Below, in pieces: positions 6,743-10,361 of a DNA stretch of 10,361 nucleotides. Position 1 is the first letter of the stretch; the number at the start of each line of letters is the position of its first letter. The translations under genes and the position numbers were made by a program. Source of the stretch: JBJXFY01 sp046155815 (GTDB lineage: Bacteria; Verrucomicrobiota; Verrucomicrobiia; Limisphaerales; CAIMTB01); the NCBI GenBank assembly GCA_046155815.1, contig JBJXFY010000224.1, positions 1-10,361 on the forward strand. Reading direction: 5' to 3'. Under the pieces are notes generated by a model. The model did no database searches. It saw nothing but the letters and a program-made list of their open reading frames with translations, and was not told the origin of the DNA.

Positions 6743-8131
6743 ATGGACCGTCGCGCCTTCTATGACCAGCTTGCCGACACCGCGCCCGCCCGGTCCCGCA
6801 AGGCGTACCACCGGCTGCTGCGCCACTACCTGGGTCATCTGGTCCGGCCCGGCGCCCGGGTCCTCGAAGTCGGCTGCGGCCTCGGTGACACGCTGGCGGC
6901 CCTGAAGCCCGCGCGCGGCGTGGGCGTGGACTTCAGCCCGCGCATGATCGGGCTGGCGCGGCAACGACATCCGGACCTCGAATTCCACGTCGCCGACGCG
7001 CTCGACCTTCCCGGCGATGAGACCTTCGACATCATCCTGGCGTCCGACCTCGTGAACGACCTGCCCGACGTGCAGGCCGTGCTGGAGAAGCTGCACCGCC
7101 ACGCGCGGCCGGACACGCGGCTCGTCGTGAACTTCTTCAACAACCTCTGGCGGCCGTTCCTCGCCTGCGCGGAAATGCTCGGGGTGAAGGCCCGCCAGCC
7201 GACGCAGAACTGGCTCTCGACCGGCGACATGCGGAACCTCCTCCGCCTCGCCGGCTGGACGCTCATCAAGGAGGAGGGCCGGATGCTCTACCCGCTGCCC
7301 ACGCTCTTCCTCGGCCACCTGCTCAACCGCTGGCTCGCGCCGCTGCTGCGCCCGTTCTGCCTCACCTTCCTCCAGGTCGCACGCCCCGTGCCCGAGGTGC
7401 CGCGCGAGCGCCACTTCACCTGCAGCGTCGTCATCCCTGCCCGCAACGAGGCCGGCAACATCGAGGCCGCCGTCCTCCGCACGCCGGAGATGGGCGCCGG
7501 CACCGAGATCGTCTTCATCGAGGGAAACTCCAAGGACAACACCTGGGCTGAAATCCAGCGCGTGAAGGACGCATACCCGCAGCGCGACATCCGCATCCTC
7601 CAGCAGACCGGCAAGGGCAAGGGCAACGCCGTGCGTGACGCCTTCGCCGTGGCCACCGGCGACATCCTGTTCATCCTCGATGCGGACCTCACGATGCCGC
7701 CGGAGCAGCTCCCGAAATTCTACGAGGCCATCCGGTCCGGGAAGGCCGAGTTCGTGAACGGCGTACGGCTCGTGTACCCGATGGAGGACGAGGCCATGCG
7801 CTTCGCGAACATGGTGGCCAACCACTTCTTCGGCCTGGCCTTCACCTTCCTGCTCGGCCAGCGGCTCAAGGACACGCTCTGCGGCACCAAGGTGCTCTTC
7901 CGCCGCGACTATGAGGTCATCGCCGCGAACCGGGCCTTCTTCGGCGACTTCGATCCCTTCGGCGACTTCGACCTGCTCTTCGGCGCGGCGAAGCAGAACC
8001 TGCAGATCGTGGACCTGCCGATCCGCTACGCCGCACGGACCTACGGGGAGACGAACATCCAGCGCTGGCGCCACGGGGTGGTGCTGCTGCGCATGGTCAT
8101 CTTCGCGGCGCGGAGGCTGAAGTTCATCTGA
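6743..8131 (+). CDS. Fused class I SAM methyltransferase / family 2 glycosyltransferase
   Basis: A 462-residue two-domain protein. Residues 1 to about 200 form a class I SAM-dependent methyltransferase: motif I VLEVGCGLGD (40-49), acidic D63 at the end of strand 2 (GVDFS) and a VADALDLP segment with D85. A linker with a hydrophobic patch (about 185-210) leads to a GT-A family 2 domain from 227: CSVVIPARNEAGNIE, then a TGKGKGNAVRDAF segment, the metal-binding DAD (D313-D315), a GTKVLFRR segment and FGDFDLLF. The basic GKGKG region and DAD resemble polyprenyl-phosphate mannose/glucose synthases (DPM1-like), and no C-terminal membrane helices follow, as in the soluble members. The reading frame is open through the preceding gene, but that is shadow; ATG 6743 starts just before the methyltransferase fold. 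No frameshift separates the domains. It sits 14 bases after the GT39-like gene, fitting a donor-synthesis plus transfer pair. Substrates of both halves are unknown. Confidence 0.9.
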   Translation: MDRRAFYDQLADTAPARSRKAYHRLLRHYLGHLVRPGARVLEVGCGLGDTLAALKPARGVGVDFSPRMIGLARQRHPDLEFHVADALDLPGDETFDIILASDLVNDLPDVQAVLEKLHRHARPDTRLVVNFFNNLWRPFLACAEMLGVKARQPTQNWLSTGDMRNLLRLAGWTLIKEEGRMLYPLPTLFLGHLLNRWLAPLLRPFCLTFLQVARPVPEVPRERHFTCSVVIPARNEAGNIEAAVLRTPEMGAGTEIVFIEGNSKDNTWAEIQRVKDAYPQRDIRILQQTGKGKGNAVRDAFAVATGDILFILDADLTMPPEQLPKFYEAIRSGKAEFVNGVRLVYPMEDEAMRFANMVANHFFGLAFTFLLGQRLKDTLCGTKVLFRRDYEVIAANRAFFGDFDPFGDFDLLFGAAKQNLQIVDLPIRYAARTYGETNIQRWRHGVVLLRMVIFAARRLKFI

Positions 8132-8138
8132 ATCGGAG

Positions 8139-8711
8139 TCAGCCGAGGCCCAGCCCGCGCCCCGCCAGTTCGTAGTGGTACCACGCCACCACCGCGAGCG
8201 AGTGGCGGATCCTGCCGGCGGCGACGAGGCCGGGCACGTCGGCCAGCGGCACTAGGCGCGTCACCAGATCCTCGCCGGAGTCGAACTGCACGTCATGCCG
8301 CCGCGTGCAGCCAGTGAGGAGCACGGTGTGGCAGGTGTTGTTGAGGATGGCCGGGTTGGCGGCGATGCCGCCGAGCCGCCGCGGCGCGCCGCCTTCGTAG
8401 CCGGTTTCCTCGCGCAGTTCGCGCACCGCCGTCTCGAGCGGCGAGGCGTCCGTGGCGTCCATCACGCCGCCGGGCACCTCGAGCTCGACCGTGTTTGTGC
8501 CGTGGCGGTACTGCTCGACCATCACGAGGCGCTCGTCGGGCGTGACGGCGATCACGTTCACCCAGTCCGGCGCCTCGAGCACGAAGAAGTCGTGCTCGCG
8601 CCCCGTGCGCGGCGAACGCTTGAGGTCCGAGCGCACGCGGAAGATGCGGAAATCCCCGGCCAGCCGGGACGAAAGCTGCGGCCAGGGCGCGGGGGCGGCT
8701 TCCGCGGACAT
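8139..8711 (-). CDS. Nudix hydrolase, ADP-ribose pyrophosphatase-like
   Basis: A 190-residue cytosolic Nudix hydrolase of the ADP-sugar pyrophosphatase type, expected to cleave a nucleoside diphosphate linked to another moiety (for example ADP-ribose) using Mg2+. It has the usual N-terminal strand domain, a VMVEQYRHG segment (64-71) and EVPGG before the Nudix helix. The helix reads G82-x5-D88-x8-R97-E-L-R-E-E-T-G: REUXEEXG is intact (E98, E101, E102), but the first acidic position is Asp rather than Glu and the spacing is one residue longer than the textbook GX5EX7REUXEEXGU. ATG 8711 is preferred because GGAAGG lies 10 bases upstream; GTG 8720 overlaps the ilvB stop as GTGA and would add MTP. 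It is the next gene after ilvB and probably cotranscribed. Exact substrate is not determinable. Confidence 0.9.
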   Translation of the reverse strand: MSAEAAPAPWPQLSSRLAGDFRIFRVRSDLKRSPRTGREHDFFVLEAPDWVNVIAVTPDERLVMVEQYRHGTNTVELEVPGGVMDATDASPLETAVRELREETGYEGGAPRRLGGIAANPAILNNTCHTVLLTGCTRRHDVQFDSGEDLVTRLVPLADVPGLVAAGRIRHSLAVVAWYHYELAGRGLGLG

Positions 8712-8716
8712 CGGCG

Positions 8717-10361
8717 TCACGCCTTCCAGATCATGTCAGCCACGGTGCGGCCGGCGGGGATGAAGGGCAGGACGTGCTCGGTGTAGGGCGTGATCACATC
8801 GAGCACATAGGGCGTCTTGGCGTCGAGCATGCGCTGGAGGGCGGCGCGGAGGTCCTTGCGGTACACGACGCGCTCGCAGGGCACGCCGAAGCTGGTGCAG
8901 ACCTTCACGTAGTCCGGGTAGATCGCGGAGCGGTTGGCCGGGTTGCCAAGATAGGTGTGGCCGCGGTTGCCCTCGTAGAAGTTGTCCTCCCACTGCACGA
9001 CCATGCCGAGGTGCTGGTTGTTCAGGATGATGGCCTTGGCGGCAATGTTCTCGACGCAGGCCGTGGCCAGCTCCTGGATGTTCATGAGGAACGAGCCGTC
9101 GCCGTCAATGTCCACGACCTGCCGGTCCGGATGCGCGACCTTCACGCCGAGCGCGGCGGGAAAGCCGTAGCCCATGGAGCCGAGGCCGGCGGAGGTCACG
9201 AACTGGCGCGGGAATTTGTACCGGTACCATTGCGCGGCCCACATCTGGTGCTGGCCCACGCCGGTGGTGATGTAGGCCTCGCCCTGCGTGAGCTGATAGA
9301 GCTCCTCGATCACCATCTGCGGCAGGATGAACTCCTCGCCCTCCTTGACGAAGGGTTTCACATGGTCCGAGTCGGTGATCTCCGCCTTGGTGGTGTACTG
9401 GAAGGGTGCCCTCGCCTTCCACTCGGTGATCTGGGCGTGCCAGGCATCGAATCTCCTCGTGATGCCGCCGCGCTTGGCGAGCAGGGCGTTCAGCCGCGCC
9501 AGGGCGTCCTTGAGGTCGCCATGGACGGTGAGGTTCGCGCGCTTGTTCTTGTTGTGCTCGGAGGCGTCGATGTCCAGGTGGACGATGGTCGCGCCCTTGG
9601 CGAACTCGCTGAAGGCGCCGGTCACGCGGTCGTCAAAGCGCACGCCGAAGGCCAGCAGGAGGTCGGCGCCGTCCTTGAGCTTCACCAGCGGCTCGGCGGG
9701 AGACTTCCGCTGCACGTACTCGCCGTTGACGGCCCAGTTGGCGAAGGCCGCGCCGTGCATTCCCAGCCAGCGGAGGGAAAGCGGGTTCTCCTCGGGGAAG
9801 CCGCCGAGGCCCATGATGGTGGTGGTGACGGGGATCTGGCAGGTCTCGGCGAACTTCCGCAGCTCCTCGGCCGCCCCGGCGGTGATGATGCCGCCGCCGC
9901 AGTAGAGTACGGGGCGCTCGGACTTCTCGAGGAGGCCGATGATCTCGTTCAACGCCAGCTCGTCGGCGCGATGCTCGGGCTGGCGGTAGCCGCGCAGGCC
10001 CTGCTTCACCCCCTCGATCGTCGGCCACACGGGCTGGGCACGCTGCTGCTGGACGTTCTTCGGGAAGTCGAGGACCACCGGGCCGGGCCGGCCGGACTGC
10101 GCGATGTAGAAGGCCTCCTTCACGATGCGCGGGATGTCGTGGATGTCGGTGATGAGGTAGGAGTGCTTCACGATCGGCAGTGTGACGCCGATCATGTCCG
10201 TCTCCTGGAAGGCGCCGCGGCCGATCATCGCCTGCGGCACCTGGCCGGTGATGGCGACGAGCGGGGTGGAGTCCATGTAGGCGTCGGCGATCGCGGTGAC
10301 GAGGTTGGTGGCGCCGGGGCCGCTGGTGCCCATGCAGACGCCCGCCCGGCCGGTGGACCGG
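8717..10361 (-). CDS. ilvB: Acetolactate synthase large subunit (5' partial)
   Basis: The catalytic subunit of acetohydroxyacid synthase, a ThDP/FAD/Mg2+ enzyme condensing pyruvate with pyruvate or 2-ketobutyrate at the start of valine, leucine and isoleucine synthesis. The frame runs off the right edge; 547 residues are visible, with the first 60-80 (including the catalytic glutamate) missing. The internal ATG at 10333 is not the start, because GRAGVC immediately upstream matches the family. In order: TSGPGATN, GQVPQAMIGRGAFQETD, the FAD-domain GVRFDDRVTG and HLDIDASEHNKNK, then the ThDP domain with GLGSMGYG, the GDGS...MN cofactor motif and GMVVQWEDNFYEG. These segments are close to those of plant and cyanobacterial-type AHAS. 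The residue equivalent to plant Ala122 is glycine (CMGTSGPG). The stop overlaps or abuts the Nudix start; no ilvN regulatory subunit follows on this side. Confidence 0.97.
   Translation of the reverse strand, partial: RSTGRAGVCMGTSGPGATNLVTAIADAYMDSTPLVAITGQVPQAMIGRGAFQETDMIGVTLPIVKHSYLITDIHDIPRIVKEAFYIAQSGRPGPVVLDFPKNVQQQRAQPVWPTIEGVKQGLRGYRQPEHRADELALNEIIGLLEKSERPVLYCGGGIITAGAAEELRKFAETCQIPVTTTIMGLGGFPEENPLSLRWLGMHGAAFANWAVNGEYVQRKSPAEPLVKLKDGADLLLAFGVRFDDRVTGAFSEFAKGATIVHLDIDASEHNKNKRANLTVHGDLKDALARLNALLAKRGGITRRFDAWHAQITEWKARAPFQYTTKAEITDSDHVKPFVKEGEEFILPQMVIEELYQLTQGEAYITTGVGQHQMWAAQWYRYKFPRQFVTSAGLGSMGYGFPAALGVKVAHPDRQVVDIDGDGSFLMNIQELATACVENIAAKAIILNNQHLGMVVQWEDNFYEGNRGHTYLGNPANRSAIYPDYVKVCTSFGVPCERVVYRKDLRAALQRMLDAKTPYVLDVITPYTEHVLPFIPAGRTVADMIWKA
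8722..8727 (-). promoter_or_regulatory. Ribosome binding site for the Nudix gene
   Basis: On the minus strand GGAAGG lies inside the last codons of ilvB, 10 bases before ATG 8711 but only one base before GTG 8720, so it favours the ATG. Confidence 0.45.

Noticed and set aside
1..10361. CRISPR arrays, insertion sequences, att sites or defence genes
   Set aside because: No regularly spaced repeats, transposase or integrase motifs, or terminal inverted repeats were found; every substantial gene fits a metabolic, redox, secretion or glycan family.

Overview
This window is a compact, very GC-rich stretch of bacterial chromosome (GC estimated by eye in the mid to high sixties, not counted). Nothing in it points to a plasmid, phage or transposon. 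Strong GC bias opens long shadow frames on both strands, and several real genes start at GTG or lack a visible Shine-Dalgarno sequence. The mix of a short two-domain GspF-like protein, a tyrA-aroA pair and an ilvB-like gene is compatible with a free-living Gram-negative such as a Verrucomicrobiota (Opitutales-like) bacterium. That placement is a tentative inference; no rRNA or other marker gene is present.

Layout. Rightward strand: (1) the C-terminal end of a membrane protein (1-164), thioredoxin TrxA (206-538) and a short GspF/PilC-like inner-membrane platform protein (567-1574). (2) A class V PLP-dependent aminotransferase-fold enzyme (GTG start, 1648-2799). (3) After a 96-bp repeat-like spacer, tyrA (2896-3783) and aroA (GTG start, 3794-5056), ten bases apart, which supply tyrosine-branch and core shikimate steps. 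(4) After a gene-free 235-bp spacer, a GT39/ArnT-like integral-membrane glycosyltransferase (5292-6728), followed 14 bases later by a fused class I SAM methyltransferase / family 2 glycosyltransferase (6743-8131). Leftward strand: ilvB, the acetolactate synthase large subunit (8717 to beyond the right edge), followed by a Nudix hydrolase (8139-8711). The two strands converge with only 7 bp between stop codons.

How the genes work together. tyrA and aroA form a clear aromatic amino acid pair, and ilvB serves branched-chain amino acid synthesis, so most of the window is amino acid housekeeping. The GT39-like protein and the MTase-GT2 fusion look like a two-gene glycan module. A plausible model is that the GT2 half loads a sugar onto a polyprenyl phosphate carrier and the GT-C enzyme transfers it outside the membrane, while the methyltransferase half modifies a sugar, lipid or acceptor. 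This module is the least ordinary content. I saw no CRISPR array, RNA gene, insertion sequence or convincing novel defence or mobile system.
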